Of a stretch of DNA of 64,000 bases, positions 1 through 11,850 are shown in pieces. This DNA comes from Icerya purchasi. Its lineage: Eukaryota; Arthropoda; Insecta; Hemiptera; Monophlebidae. The first letter of the stretch is position 1, and each line of letters opens with the position of its first letter. The stretch covers positions 373,192,294-373,256,293 of the forward strand of contig CM077116.1 of assembly GCA_039619475.1 (NCBI GenBank), given 5' to 3'. The translations under genes were made by a program, and so were the position numbers. The notes beneath the pieces are model-generated. The model saw nothing but the letters and a program-made list of their open reading frames with translations, searched no databases and was not told the origin of the DNA.

Positions 1-2084
1 TCACTCGCCATCATGAGCATCAGAAAACCAGCACGGATCGGTAATATCAAAAAGTATGTTAGATAAGGACCTAGTGTTACTCCCACCAAACGCGCCAATC
101 CATTTTAATTTTACTTACAACACCTTTTCAATGCCGGATCTATTTTTCTGTTCAAGTGTGCTTGCTCCAAAATTTAATTTAACAGTATCCGAAGACTTAC
201 GTTCCAGTGACCATTTCCCAATAATAATAAATTTCAAAAAACAAATGTATACAAATAACGAGGGAAGAGAGTCAAGAGCTCAATATCACAAAGCGCACTG
301 AATAACCTATTCGTCAAAAATAAAAGTTCCTACCCGAATTCCCAGATCATTAGAATCCCAGATAGATACACTGATGAAAATAATTCTAGAAGCTGCCGAG
401 ACAGCGATTCCAAAAGCAACTTCAAGGAAAAGTAAGTGGTGGTGTAAGGAGATCAGAGTTACTATAATGCAAAGGAACTAAGAAAATATAAAATAACCAG
501 ACTACAAGAACCCTTAATTGAGCTGCAAGAGACCTTATTCGGACCAGGAAGCAAGAAGTATGGCAAAAATTTTGTACAGTCTATAACCCAAACGATAAAT
601 TATGTGAAAGAAAATCAAATCTATAAATGGAACGCCTAATGCCCTTAAAAATCCAACGGTAAATGCTAATGGAAGATTGTGATCATCATTTGCGATATAC
701 TTCTTCACAGAATCGTCAATATACAAATATACGAGAGAGTTTCAGGAGCTAAAGGCGCATATCGAGCAAAATAAAGTAGAATTCAAAACTGCTGATAATG
801 AACCATTTCAACCGCCCTTTCACTTATAATGAACTCGAATTCCAATTTCACATAAAAAATAGTGCACCTGGCAACTTTCATTATTAACGGGGACATTACC
901 CCTAAAATACAGTCGCTCGTTACATAGTTTTATTGTGGCTTATTAACATGGTCGGTAGAAAACAAAATTGTTTGCCCCTTCAAACCTGTTTTCCCTAATG
1001 ATGTACTCGCAAAAGTAAAGAAAATGCTATGTAAACATAACTTCCCTAATCCGTGCTGGCGGAAGCTAATATAGGTTACCACTGCTCCCACCCCATGGGA
1101 CCAGTACCCAGTAAAGATAAATGTATCACTATTAGAGGAGAATAACTCACAAACACCTGCAGAAGATCTCAAACAGAAGGCGGTTGAGATGATTAACAGA
1201 TATGAAGATTTCACAAAGGCGCGTATACAGACGGATCTAAGCCTTGTACAACAGTAAATTGTCACCAGCAATGTACGTTTACGAAATTGGTGATGTACTA
1301 ATGAGGGCCCGTTTAAATGATGCTTGTTCGGCACTGAATGCAGAAATGTTTGCAATTTTGTTCTGTCTCCAGGAATACTACAATTCTAAAACTCGACGCA
1401 AAAAAGATACTGATTATTACAAATTCTCTGACCACCATACAAAGTCTACAAAATAATAACGCAGAAGATGCAACCGCGAAAAAAATTCAAGGGACTTTGC
1501 TATTTCTAGACCAGAAGGACTACCGTAGACCCCTGTACATACTCAGATCTCAGAGAACGAGCGTGCGAATCTAGAAGCTCGATCTGCTAATGCCGCATAA
1601 ATCTCAAGGTCCAACAACGCTCGATACATTCCTAATAGAAAGAATAACCGAGCAGTGGAGCAAAGAATGGATGTCCAAGACTACGTTCTTGCGCCAAATG
1701 AAGCGCCAATGATCGAACCATGGTTGCCGCCGATTAATAGCCCGCGTGTCGATTATACGCAATGATCAATCGGCTAATAATAGGGCATACAGCTAGAAGT
1801 CATGACTACCCATATTGCAAAGGATAACTCCCCCTCCCAGCACATGTCCATACTATGCAGAATTAAAATAACCGTCAGTACAACATATCCTAATTAAGTG
1901 TCGTAGGTTTAATGCACCAACCACTTTCAAGACGTTAACATACGTATTGAACGAAAAATCGTGTGGCACTTTGAGGAAGTATATTCAGGATGGCGAACTC
2001 TGGCTTTAGGTGGCCTGGGCAGCTTTCACCGTGATAATCTTAGTAGTTAGAAACGGTAATTCAATGCAAAAAAAAAAAAAAAAA
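1..2084 (+). pseudogene. I-type LINE (with RNase H), 5' part outside window
   Basis: This is a decayed non-LTR retrotransposon running off the left edge. Bases 56-301 encode the end of an apurinic-type endonuclease: MPDLFFCSSVL, then SSDHFPI, where the family has its catalytic SDH. The reverse transcriptase stretch (about 300-1200) is too broken to read. Bases 1325-1470 show an RNase H core split over two frames: SALNAEMFAI carries the conserved Glu and ITNSLTTIQSLQN matches the usual DSL segment. Bases 1880-2009 encode a C-terminal cysteine/histidine stretch (VQHILIKCRRF) ending KYIQDGELWL and a TAG at 2007-2009. A short 3' tail and an A-run at 2068-2084 close the element. An RNase H domain together with this ending points to the I group of LINEs; the exact clade is not resolved. 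Several stops and frameshifts show it is dead. Confidence 0.82.
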
Positions 2085-2952
2085 TCAAAAAGGTTTTCTT
2101 TTTTGTAATATAAAAATATCTAACATACGAATTATAGAAAAATATATATTAATTGAAATATTTATGATTAAATGTGATCTAGTCATCGGGTTATTCCTTC
2201 TTTAAGATCAATTTGTAAATTAGCCCGATAATGTATATATAAAACTTTCTAAATGGTTTACGTATTAGTTTATATCGATTAGTATTCTGGCTCAGGTCGC
2301 AAAGCAATTCCCTTCAGTGCATTCGATATTGTTGTATTAATGATTAATCAAGAATACACAACCTATAATTGTTTTTTTTTTGTATTTTTTATCGAATAAA
2401 TTTTGATTTATTATCGCCGAGATTGCAGAATGTATTCTACAATGAAATTTTTTGTATCCGTCTACATTTGAAAATAATACCAAACGTGACTTATCTCGAA
2501 GAGTGATAAAATTAAATATTAGGGTTTATTTCTTTACCCAGCTGTTTAATATATTTAAGATGTTTTCTTTTATAATTCGATAATTAAAAAAAAAAATCAC
2601 TAAAATGTCTCAAACGAAAATTGCCAGCGCCTCGCCTGTGTATTAAATCATATATTACTCTGTGTAGTCTTATGAAATCTTAACAAGTTCGAATTCGAGA
2701 GAAACAACGTTGAAGATAATGGAATTTATCAAGTTTTCTTAATTTGCTTTTTCCCCTTTTACCATTCCAAGTTAATTTTCTGCCCAAAACAAAACCAGAA
2801 AACTTTAATTTGCGGTAGCGGTTTTGTTTTACTTATAACAACACCCTATCGTGATCTACTTCCGCTAGAGTGCGCCATTTATTTTCGTTACGTATTCTGA
2901 TAAGAAAATATCCATTATGCCTGTAAATCTGCAATTGCATATATACATATAT
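2085..2952. other. no supported gene; AT-rich spacer
   Basis: Only short homopolymer runs and AT-rich DNA are seen between the LINE tail and the next repeat. No open frame or motif stands out on either strand. Confidence 0.6.
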
Positions 2953-3257
2953 AACTCGGCCATTTTGGGCTCGCAAGGGACTGTGCCCCCTCTGGCCTAC
3001 ATTTCTGTCTCTTTTTCTTCTATACTTTGTATAAAATGATCAAAATTACAACGTAATTCTAAATCGGTCCATGTGAATACAAATTATATATCACAAAAAT
3101 CCTATTCTAACATTTAACTTTTATTAAATAAAATTAGGACATTTTTTCGTCACAAAATCTAATAGAAAATTTTGAAGCGTTAAAATAAGCAAACGTTACA
3201 TAAAATTGGGAAATTTTTTCTTTAGGGGGCCAGCCTAAGAATTACGTCGCAATTAAT
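2953..3257 (+). repeat. (TA)n-bounded interspersed repeat, copy 1
   Basis: About 305 bp starting ACTCGGCCATTTTGG and ending TACGTCGCAATTAA, with TA-rich runs directly outside both ends. It shares order and sequence with 44805-45080 (same strand) and with 45990-46264 (opposite strand). Shared blocks include CTATACTTTGTATAAA, CACAAAAATCCTAT and ACATTTAACTTT. A CG-rich hairpin-like block lies near the left end. It has no open frame, so it is non-autonomous. I do not recognise the family. Confidence 0.8.
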
Positions 3258-3535
3258 GTATATATGTATATATATTTATTATGTTTTACAATATGAAAAC
3301 CTTTTCGTTGATAAAAGAAATTCTTCTTTCTTCTAGATTATTTAGTTGACAATTTAAAAATTAGAGTTCTTTTCCTGAAAAACCTCATTATACCGGAAAA
3401 ATTCAGTGTCCAGTTTAGCGTAACTATTCTAATCAGTTACTTTCAATGATTTTAGGAAATGCTTACAATAGCACTAATTGGTATATTATAACCTGACATT
3501 TCACATTTCTATTTTTAATTTTTGCGCAGGTAAAA

Positions 3536-3830
3536 CAGGGTAGCCACCCAACCGAGAAACCGGGAAAAAATAGCTAAAAACGCTATATTTAATAAGAAAA
3601 AATCATTCGAAACGTTAAAAAGTAAATGCATTTTTTAATGTACTTTACACTGAAGTTCTGTATTATTGATGTAATATATGCTGCGGGGGTCAAATATTAT
3701 CAATAGTAACCAAAAAATTCGATTCTTCTACTTGTATAATTCTAGTCATCAAAAAATCAGGAGGATTTGGACCGGGAAAATTGGCCAGGAAAACCGGGAA
3801 TTTAAAAATTATATTTGAGTGGCCACAGAT
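3536..3830. mobile_element. hAT-like MITE, degenerate
   Basis: The left end reads CAGGGTAGCCACCCAACCG. The right end, read on the other strand, contains GTGGCCACTCAAA. Both arms then carry CCGGGAAA/CCCGGTTTT blocks. The CAGGGTGGCCAC start is a common hAT-type terminus. There is no coding capacity and the 8-bp target duplication cannot be recovered, so the assignment rests on the termini. Confidence 0.55.
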
Positions 3831-4604
3831 GAAAATAACACTTATTTTCCACTTCTCGTTCGTTAAATAGATTAAGATTTTACCTCAGTTCCAAAAGATA
3901 GTTTATTTTCGAGCGAGCGCATTGCAGAGAGCTCCCGGGGATTCTATCAAGACGCTGTTGAATATTCAAACTCGGAATATTTTCCAAAAGAAATTACTAA
4001 AAGACTTGCTGCTTTTCTGTCGATTCTATCAACTTTGATTATTTTATTATCAACGTCTTCCTTATCGCCATTACGTTTTTACTTTTTTCATTTGCTCTAT
4101 GCAACAGTAGACAGCGTTAACAAGTTGTTCCCTTAACACTAAATTTTACATTTAGCCTATAATTTAATCTACTAAATATAATTCGGGTTTTCTGACACGG
4201 TTGTACTAGACACATTATAGAACACATTGCAGAACTAAAAGCGGGTTAAAAAATAAATTGCAGATTCGATGTTTAAAGACTAGTTTTTTTATCTTCCCCG
4301 TGTATGATTTAAATCGTTAGTATTTTTTTTTCTGCCTCTCAAGCGCAAATGAAATTTTTCTCTATTGCCTACGCTACAGTGTAATCATCGCAGTAGAGAC
4401 GAAAACCTGATTGTAATAGTGGTATCTTTAAAAAATTTTTTAAAAGAAATAGATTGAAACAGAGAACGATTAACGAAGTAGTGGTTTTTATATTCATAAA
4501 ATCAACCGTTAATTTAATCGAACTACGTATTTGTTAAGATATCTAAGGGGAAGACTATTTGAAATCGACAACTTATAACTCAGTCGCGCCACAGTTATTC
4601 AAAT
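3831..4604. other. no supported gene
   Basis: AT-rich unique-looking sequence with no readable frame. A slightly GC-richer patch lies near 3905-3950 (GAGCGAGCGCATTGCAGAG); nothing identifies it. Confidence 0.55.
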
Positions 4605-4724
4605 CGAATTATTTATTAATATTATTAATATTATTAATATTATTAATATTATTAATATTATTAATATTATTAATATTATTAATATTATTAATATTATTAA
4701 TATTATTAATATTATTAATATTAA
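4605..4724. repeat. 9-bp minisatellite (TTATTAATA)n
   Basis: About twelve near-perfect tandem copies of TTATTAATA. A reading frame through it yields only repeated Leu/Ile and is an artefact of the 9-bp period. Confidence 0.95.
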
Positions 4725-5716
4725 AAACCGCAAATGCGCTACATAAACAGTGGAAATAAAATTCAAATTTACAAATTATAACAACACCAGTTCTCCGCGT
4801 AGATTTTGCAAAAATTAAAAAAAAAAAAGTTCTTACGCCTCATCAGAGGGTTTATTTAAAAATACAGCCGCAAGCAAAATTTAAGCAATATCGAAAAATC
4901 AAAAAAAAAAAAAAAAAAAAAAAAAGCGAAAACGAAGAATTCAAATGTAAACTTTTAAAAATTTAAATAACCTTAAAATCCAGTTACACTGTTATGTATT
5001 TTATTAAAGCGGTTACGGAGGAAATCACACATAACGAAGAATTTAATTTCTCGGGCGTAGGATAAATCAGGTTATAAAAATCTAAGGATTTCCCTGTTCT
5101 TAGCTATCCAGAATCTGTAATATGCAGCTAACGCGTCAGGAGCACACGCTGTTTAAAGCTAACGGCAAATGAATAGAATTCGTTTCCCAAGGTTCTTCGT
5201 GTATTGGGGGCAACGGCGGAGCTCTTTATAGGAAAAAGAAAAATAAAGGGAAATTTCTATACACAACATGCGATTTAGAGACTAGAAAAGAGATGATAAA
5301 CAACACAACTGCGATGATCAGCTACAAGAAATATACGTTTTTCCAGTTATATGCAACTGGTGAATGTCGAAGGAGAAACGTATTAATCTTCTAGAGAAGT
5401 TTAATAAAAAATTCGTATCTTAGCGATTTCGCGAATTTTATAACTAGTTATAATAGATGAGTAACCTATTTAAAAAAGCAAACAAGAAATCGATTTTTGG
5501 AACCTATTCATATTCGGAGTGAGTTTTAGATTTTTTTTTCCGATCTTGTCTTAAGAATAACTTCGAAAACTAGCGGATACTTTGCGCAATGGTTGAAGAA
5601 TTGCGCGGTAAAATTAGGCAGAATAAAAAATAAAACGAGTAGTAGTCAACGTACGGAGAGAAAAGCCTTCCGAAAATAAAGACGGATTTTTGGTCACGCT
5701 GGAATTGATCTGCACG
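4725..5716. other. no supported gene
   Basis: AT-rich spacer with an A-run of about 24 at 4902-4925. No retrotransposon remnant could be read beside that A-run, so its origin is unknown. Confidence 0.55.
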
Positions 5717-6012
5717 CAAGGGCGTTGCCAGCCGATGAGCCAAGGGGGGCAAGATGATAGACAGAGAATGTGAGTTATAGGAAAAATAAAATTTATAATT
5801 TTTAAAGGCTTTATTAAACAAGAATAAAATCTTAATTAAAACATAATTTTCGTAGGTTTCTGGAAAAGTTTTTCTACTACTTTATTATAAAAGTCTTCCA
5901 AATTGTCCATGATTACGCGCCTATGAATACTCATCATGGCCAGTTTATTGAAAAGTTCCAAGGCTCCAGGGGGGAGGCAGCTGCCCCCTGCTCCCCGCTG
6001 GCGACGCCCATG
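5717..6012. mobile_element. hAT-type MITE with 8-bp target duplication
   Basis: The 296-bp element begins CAAGGGCGTTGCCAGC, and its far end read in reverse is CATGGGCGTCGCCAGC (14 of 16 match). It is flanked by TCTGCACG at 5709-5716 and TCTGCATG at 6013-6020, an 8-bp duplication with one C/T change. The 8-bp duplication and CA-GGGCG-type termini are characteristic of hAT transposons. There is no transposase, so it depended on an autonomous relative. Confidence 0.88.
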
Positions 6013-6044
6013 TCTGCATGATTAAAGCTTGGTCTCCAGTTTTT

Positions 6045-6302
6045 ATCAAATGAACGACATATAACACACTTCACGAAATAATGATGTTAATATATTTGAA
6101 AAATTTATGCTTACACGTTTCGAAGCAATAGCTTCATGATCACAGAGGAATTTACTAACGTTAAACTTCTAAAACTGATAAAAGAATAAAATATAATATC
6201 GATATTATATTTTATTCTTTTATCAGTTTTAAAAATTTAACGTTAGTATGATCATGAAGCTAAAAAATTATTTCATGAAGTGTCATATGTTGTTCATTTG
6301 AT
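6045..6302. repeat. long palindrome, Penelope-terminus-like
   Basis: The arms are centred at 6200/6201 (AATATCGATATT). Right-arm bases 6201-6302 pair with left-arm bases 6045-6200, except for an unpaired left-arm segment at about 6083-6130 holding ACACGTTTCGAAGC. The inner 25 bp of each arm (roughly 6176-6225) are essentially perfect. Both arms carry the GATCATGAAGC motif. The same CGTTTCGAAGC...CTTCATG arrangement recurs beside the Penelope-like gene at 42838-42877, so this may be two opposed Penelope ends. Confidence 0.8.
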
Positions 6303-9300
6303 AAGCATTCGAAAGAACGTGTATAATAAAGTCCAGTTTTTGCTTGCACGATAAAAAATAGACAATAATCTACACGTCTCACCGAGGCGTTTGTTATCAG
6401 TTCTCGTCACTTGTCTCGCCTTTGATGACCGTTTCACTGCATAGTCAATATTAATGTCATTTCCCGTTCGGCGTTATTTCACGCCAAGGACAACAATTAT
6501 TACATGCAAAGTACACTACTATCGTGTATATTTAATAAAAGAAATTTTGAAATCGACCACGTTCGGGAGGCAACGCTTTATTGGATTTTTTGCGAAACCT
6601 ATTCGTCAGCCGAAGAATGGAACCTCCTAATCCAAGTATCGCCGAACATGGTTGATGGCGGAGATTTGCGAGAGTGAACGCTTCCCCCAGCCAGACTTGG
6701 AAACAGCGATATTTATGTAAAGTCAATTTCATAACAGATTCGAAGCGGAAGCCTAGCGGACGAATCGACAAATGTGCTGCAAAGAAGGAAGATCGGAAAG
6801 TGAGCTGGTCCGCGAGGAAATTTGTAAGCTAGAAAAATAGTCCCGGAAAAGGAGTCGCTTCGGGTGAAAAGATGGAGCGTGGCCGACTCGATGACTCGTT
6901 TTTACACCTGTTTTACCGCTGTCCAAACTTACAACGCTTAGCTGACTGCCGGAGTATTTGTCCGGTAACCAGCGTATTTTTTGTTGTTACCGTCGTTTAA
7001 TAAGATTTATCTGCAGCTCTTCTATCTCGCTCCCAGTTAACATATATAAAGTTTCCTGGACGAGGTGTGCGAGCCGACACTTAGCGCCTCCTTTTGTTTA
7101 CCGGAGCTGAAGATTATCGTGGCAGTTGTCAGCTGATTTTAAACTAGTAACCCGGAAAATGTTTGAAAATTTCGCAACATTTAAAGCACTATAAACCCCG
7201 CCCCCGAACATTTTCTTATCGACCAGTTCTCACGTTAATTTTTCTGCATAATACGCTACAAATCGTCTTCTCACCGACAAAGGATGGATTTTCTTTGTCA
7301 TAAAATCCCTCCACCGCCCAAAATCCATCTGCAATGTAGTAGGCAATGCTTATCATATAGATATTTCATTAATTCTAATGACGGCACGTTAATTATTGTT
7401 CTTTTTTTTCAAATGAATCCCTCCGTACGGCTCCATATTTAATTCCCTACTCTTACGTCTAGTTGGAAGGATTTTTTCGAATAACAATATGGCTCGTGTC
7501 TTTGCTATGGCATTATTATTCTGAAATAGACTTTTCGCAAATAAATAAACAAATGGTGCGTTTAATAAAATCACATAAAAAAGAGTAACACGGCACATGA
7601 GAAATGTGATATTACAGGAAAAATGCCGCTAAAGGGAAACCTGCTAGAGAAAATTAAGTGGGCAATTAAGTCTCCATCAGCGGCCTAAAATATCAGAAGT
7701 CTTTCGGTACATTTTTGGCAATAAGGAATTTAAATAATCACTAATTCCGACCGTTCGAAAAAAAAGACTATTCAAATCTCTTGCCCCGACTTTAAAAATT
7801 CCACATCCGTTTAAGCCGTTCCTTTTATTTTCTTTCATCCATTAATTACCTTATTCTGCTTTCACTGAATCCCAAATTTCTTAAAGCTCCTGCACCATCA
7901 TAGTGATGAAAGCTGACTATTTATTCTTTTTTTTTTTTAATCAGCGTTCTTTTCATTCTACTCTTAGTGGAATTTTTTTCTTTTTTCTTTTCTTATGCCA
8001 TTAAAACAAGAATTCGAAAAGCTGCTTGACTCTCAAGTTCTCTCGTGCCCTTCCTTATCGGTTGTTCCTGTTCTAACTTCTTTCATTCATTTTATTTCGC
8101 ACCAGATTAAAATCTATGTTATGTTCTTTCCGAGTTGATTGTTGAGCTGTTACTTTTCGTCGGCGTACTAAAAAATAAAAATAAAAAAAAAATAAAAAAA
8201 AAAGTTTTATTCTTCAACCTTTTTTTTTTTTTTTTTTTTTTTTTTTTGATGATGGACAATAAATTGAAAAAGGAAATAACAGAAGTAGAACGAAATGAAA
8301 GAATATAAAATATCGCTAAGCAGGAAAGTGAATATTTCAATAAAGTGGAACAAAAGGATGATTATTCATCTGGGCCAAACCTTTAAAATAAAACGTAATT
8401 TACAAAAAAAAAGAAAAAAGGGGAGCAGAAGAGCATAGTGGACAGAATAGATATGCAGACGAGGAGTGGGAAATAATGTAGGAACGAGACGGAACATTTT
8501 AAAGACAGCTGGTATCTAAAAATCCGTAAACGACGAGAAAAATATGGTTAAATATAGCCGAGATGGGAAAATAAAGAGCAGGAGTATATACAGTTTAGAA
8601 TGAGCCGTTTAAAAAAGAAGGAAGATAGGCGTGCTTCAAAATCTGCACTAAAAACGGAAGAACGGTCTAATGAATCCCCAACTGCCCAGGAATCTACAGG
8701 GAATCACAAAAACGAATGAAAGAAGAAAAGATCAAGAGTACGAGAAGTATTGTGTGATCGGAGAATTGGGATGGAGCACATTTGGAAACTGTGACACTAT
8801 GAACGGATTTTTTTTAAGGGGCATCTAAAGAAGAGGAAACAAATGGAACATAAGATATATCAGCCATAGGAAATTGTGCGAAAGGAGGAAAGTTTAATGG
8901 ACACTTGGAACCAGCCAAAACTCCATTTAACTGTTTAGAGCTTCGGTAACCAAAAATTAAATGAGCCAAAAAAAAGAGAGTTTTATTGGAAAGTGTACTT
9001 CTAGGGATAGCAAGTTAACAATGAATCGAAGTAATTTAATGCACGGAGGGAACTAGAAAAACTGGAAAAAAAAGCTCATATTACCATGATTGAAAATTTC
9101 GGGGTCAAAAGTGAAGGAGATAGATGTGATCAAATTTAAATTTTATTAGAAGAAAATCACGCCATTTATGATAGTTAGAGGAGTAAGGAGAGACAAGTAT
9201 GTAGGCTTTTAATCAGATAACCAAAAATAGGGTAGGAATGATGCGAGAAGGAGTACACAATTTAATGGAATCACCACCGGGGAGTAGATGACATCAAGAT

Positions 9301-10341
9301 AGAGACTTTGAACGTGACCTAATTTCGAAGAGAAATACCCGAAGTGGAATTACCATTAAAAACAACAGCTGTCCAAGATAGAACGGAGAAAGAATTTAGT
9401 AAGACGTAATTCACCTGCCAAATTAGTATAATGGAGAAATTTGAGCTTTTTAGTGATTCTTGCGATTGTCATCTCCGTCTGAAATACCCACGATTGATTC
9501 TATCTTCACATTCGACACCGAATTAAAATCGAATTACATGACTTAATGGATATTTATTATCTTATATATACACATATTTATTGTTGTAGTATTTCTCAGC
9601 TGTAGTTGGTTATGATGTGAATTATTACCGAGAATTTTATAATTTGTTGTGAATATATTTTGTGTGTAAAAGTGTTTGCTTCAATTTATTTTTAGTGTTT
9701 TTAACTCGTTTAATTATATATATATATATACTTATGACATTTGAGTTATATTTTTTGAAATATTTACATGATTTTTCTTGCGATGGTGCCCGAGCTTCCT
9801 GGTTCGATCAACAAAATCGAAGCATACGACATCGCATCTTTTATTTTTTGGGGTACACAAATGCAATAATTATATAATAGCATCCGTTAAATTTTTTTCC
9901 TTCATTTTAAATTTATAGTTCACCGATTTGTTTTTTAATAATCTTCTGTCAGGGAAAAGTTTTAAAATTTCTTAAAGAATTGAACAACGCTTTTAAATAA
10001 GCGAAAATTTCATAATGTCGAATTATCACGTTGAAATGTTTTCGGCCACATTAAAATGTTAGTCTCGCGAGATAGTTTCTAATTGATTACATTAAGCATA
10101 CTTTTTCAACGGGTTTCCTTTTCCTCCATCCTTCTATGCGTTCGCGGATATGAACATATTTTTCTTGGCAGCCATTTATTGATTATTAGCGGACACTCCA
10201 ACGAATTTTACCCTTTAAAACGACATTCTTCTTCTTTTTCAATGGCATTTCTGCCTTTCGAATGCAACGCCTCCAGTGGTTTCGATCGAATAGCAGACTC
10301 TGGTCAATACCGGTAACTCCGACAAGGGAAGGGCACGACCT
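6303..10341. other. no supported gene; purine-rich tract inside
   Basis: No gene is readable. 7041-7130 has a TATATAAAG box followed by GC-richer DNA, which could be a promoter but has no gene behind it. A T-run of about 29 lies at 8219-8247. Bases 8380-9420 are markedly purine-rich on the plus strand, with short coding-like but stop-ridden frames, possibly an old retroelement ORF. 9720-9732 is a short TA run. Confidence 0.5.
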
Positions 10342-11128
10342 CGGAAATTCACTTCAGGGCAAGACTCTGTATAATAATAGTACTCCCTTAGGGGGTGTTC
10401 ACCCTTTAATAATTAATAATAGCGTCGTCGAATAGTCAGCCAATTCGAAGAAAAAAGCCTCTGAAATACTTAATAAGTTTATTTATTTACTTTTTTTAAT
10501 TCATTTAATTAATTATTTTTACAATTAAATAAATCCGTTATTTACAAACATCAATAATTTAAATAAAAATTATTTTATTTTATTTACCAAAAGGGCTTAT
10601 TAAATATGAAGTAATATTGTAATTATATATGTAGTAAATATTTTCTTTTTTAAAATACAAAATAACTAATAGTTATGATAATAATACTTATAAATAGTTA
10701 TTATAATAGGTAAAAAGTTTACATTGTATTGTTATTTAATTTTATTTTACATCCCTTTTTCTTTACAAACAAGAGCTTGAATGATTAAAAACATTTAAAA
10801 CAATAAATTTTTCAACATCTATTAATAAAAGAGGAATTATTTTGCGAAAACAACGCACTTTTTAAGAAATTCAGTTAGAAAACAACTTTAATTAACATTC
10901 AAGAAAATTTCTCTAGATTTTAATATAATCGAAGTAATTGTAGTTACTATTTATACATATATACTATTATCATAACTATTAGTATTTTACATTTTAAACG
11001 GAAAAATAGTTGTTACTATAATTACAATATTATTTAATATTTAATAAGGTTTTTTTTTTAATTTTTATTTAAATTATTGATGTTTGTAAATGACAGATTT
11101 ATTTAATTGTCAAAAATAATTAATTAAA

Positions 11129-11165
<37 letters not shown>

Positions 11166-11335
11166 ATTCGAGCACGAGATTCGAATACGAGCATAAATAA
11201 TCTTATTAGTTTTTCAAAGGCTTTTTTCTCCAAATTGGCCATTCGACGACGCTATTATTATTAAAGGGTGGACATTCTAAGGGAGTACTATTACTATACA
11301 CAGTCTTGTCCCGAAATGAATTTCCAAAGTTGTGC
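10342..11335. repeat. inverted duplication with ~350-bp arms
   Basis: Left-arm bases 10342-10690 match the reverse complement of about 10965-11335. Shared blocks, in order, include GGAAATTCA, ATAGTACTCCCTTAG, AATAATAGCGTCGTCGAAT, AATTAATTATTTTT, CAATTAAATAAATC and CATCAATAATTTAAATAAA. The arms are separated by about 275 bp of AT-rich DNA. The right arm has an A-run of about 27 at 11136-11162 that the left arm lacks. The outer part of each arm is the 3' end of an RTE-like LINE, so the two LINE ends point towards each other. Confidence 0.88.
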
Positions 11336-11850
11336 TTTCTCCTTGCGAGATCGGCAAAAATCGAGTCTGACCATCTCCGTTTTGGTCTACCAACAACTGG
11401 CCTTTTTCCAGGCACTTGTAAGTTATATGCCCCTAACATTAGTGAAGCGCTTCCGGAGTCCTGAGATCACAATAGATGCCCGTACCATCTTTTAAACGAC
11501 TCTCCCGGAGTTTGTCAAGAATAGGTGCAACTCCCATAGCCGCATGTACGCGGTCGTTCCTAATCCGGTCGGATAGGCAAATGCCCAGATTCCCCATCTT
11601 AACATATGCCAACATTCACCACCGTATAAAGCAACTGGGCAAACCACGGTGCGGGTAAATTTTTGATTTCAACCGCATGGATATGCGCTTATCATTTTTA
11701 GCACTTCGGTACTCCTGCTTCAGCCAAGTTGTATTTATGCGGTTACGTTGCCCCACCCAAAACCTATCATGCATCATTTCGTTCACCGACCTCATCTTCG
11801 TCCGGGATTTGCACCGCGCACTTCAACTAGATTACTCGACTTAGCAGCAG
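11200..11850 (-). pseudogene. RTE-like LINE, C-terminal part of ORF2
   Basis: Read on the minus strand, this encodes the region after the reverse transcriptase of an RTE-like LINE. SDRIRNDRVHAAMGVAP (about 11570-11520) is followed by ILDKLRESRL, then a frame change, then VPGKRPVVGRPKRRWSDSI (about 11417-11361). These match the family's usual order: DRIRND..., DKLRESRLRW, a basic GKRP.GRPKRRW block and the stop. Frameshifts and stops break it. Upstream (11600-11850) the frame decays quickly. The 3' end runs into the right arm of the inverted duplication, and a shorter opposed copy of the tail sits at about 10342-10470. It is inactive. Confidence 0.72.

Noticed and set aside
4559..4759. Open frame of repeated Leu/Ile that could look like a membrane protein
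   Set aside because: It is only the translation of the 9-bp TTATTAATA minisatellite.
7041..7130. TATATAAAG followed by GC-richer DNA as a gene promoter
   Set aside because: No coding region follows, and TATA-like strings are very frequent in this AT-rich window.
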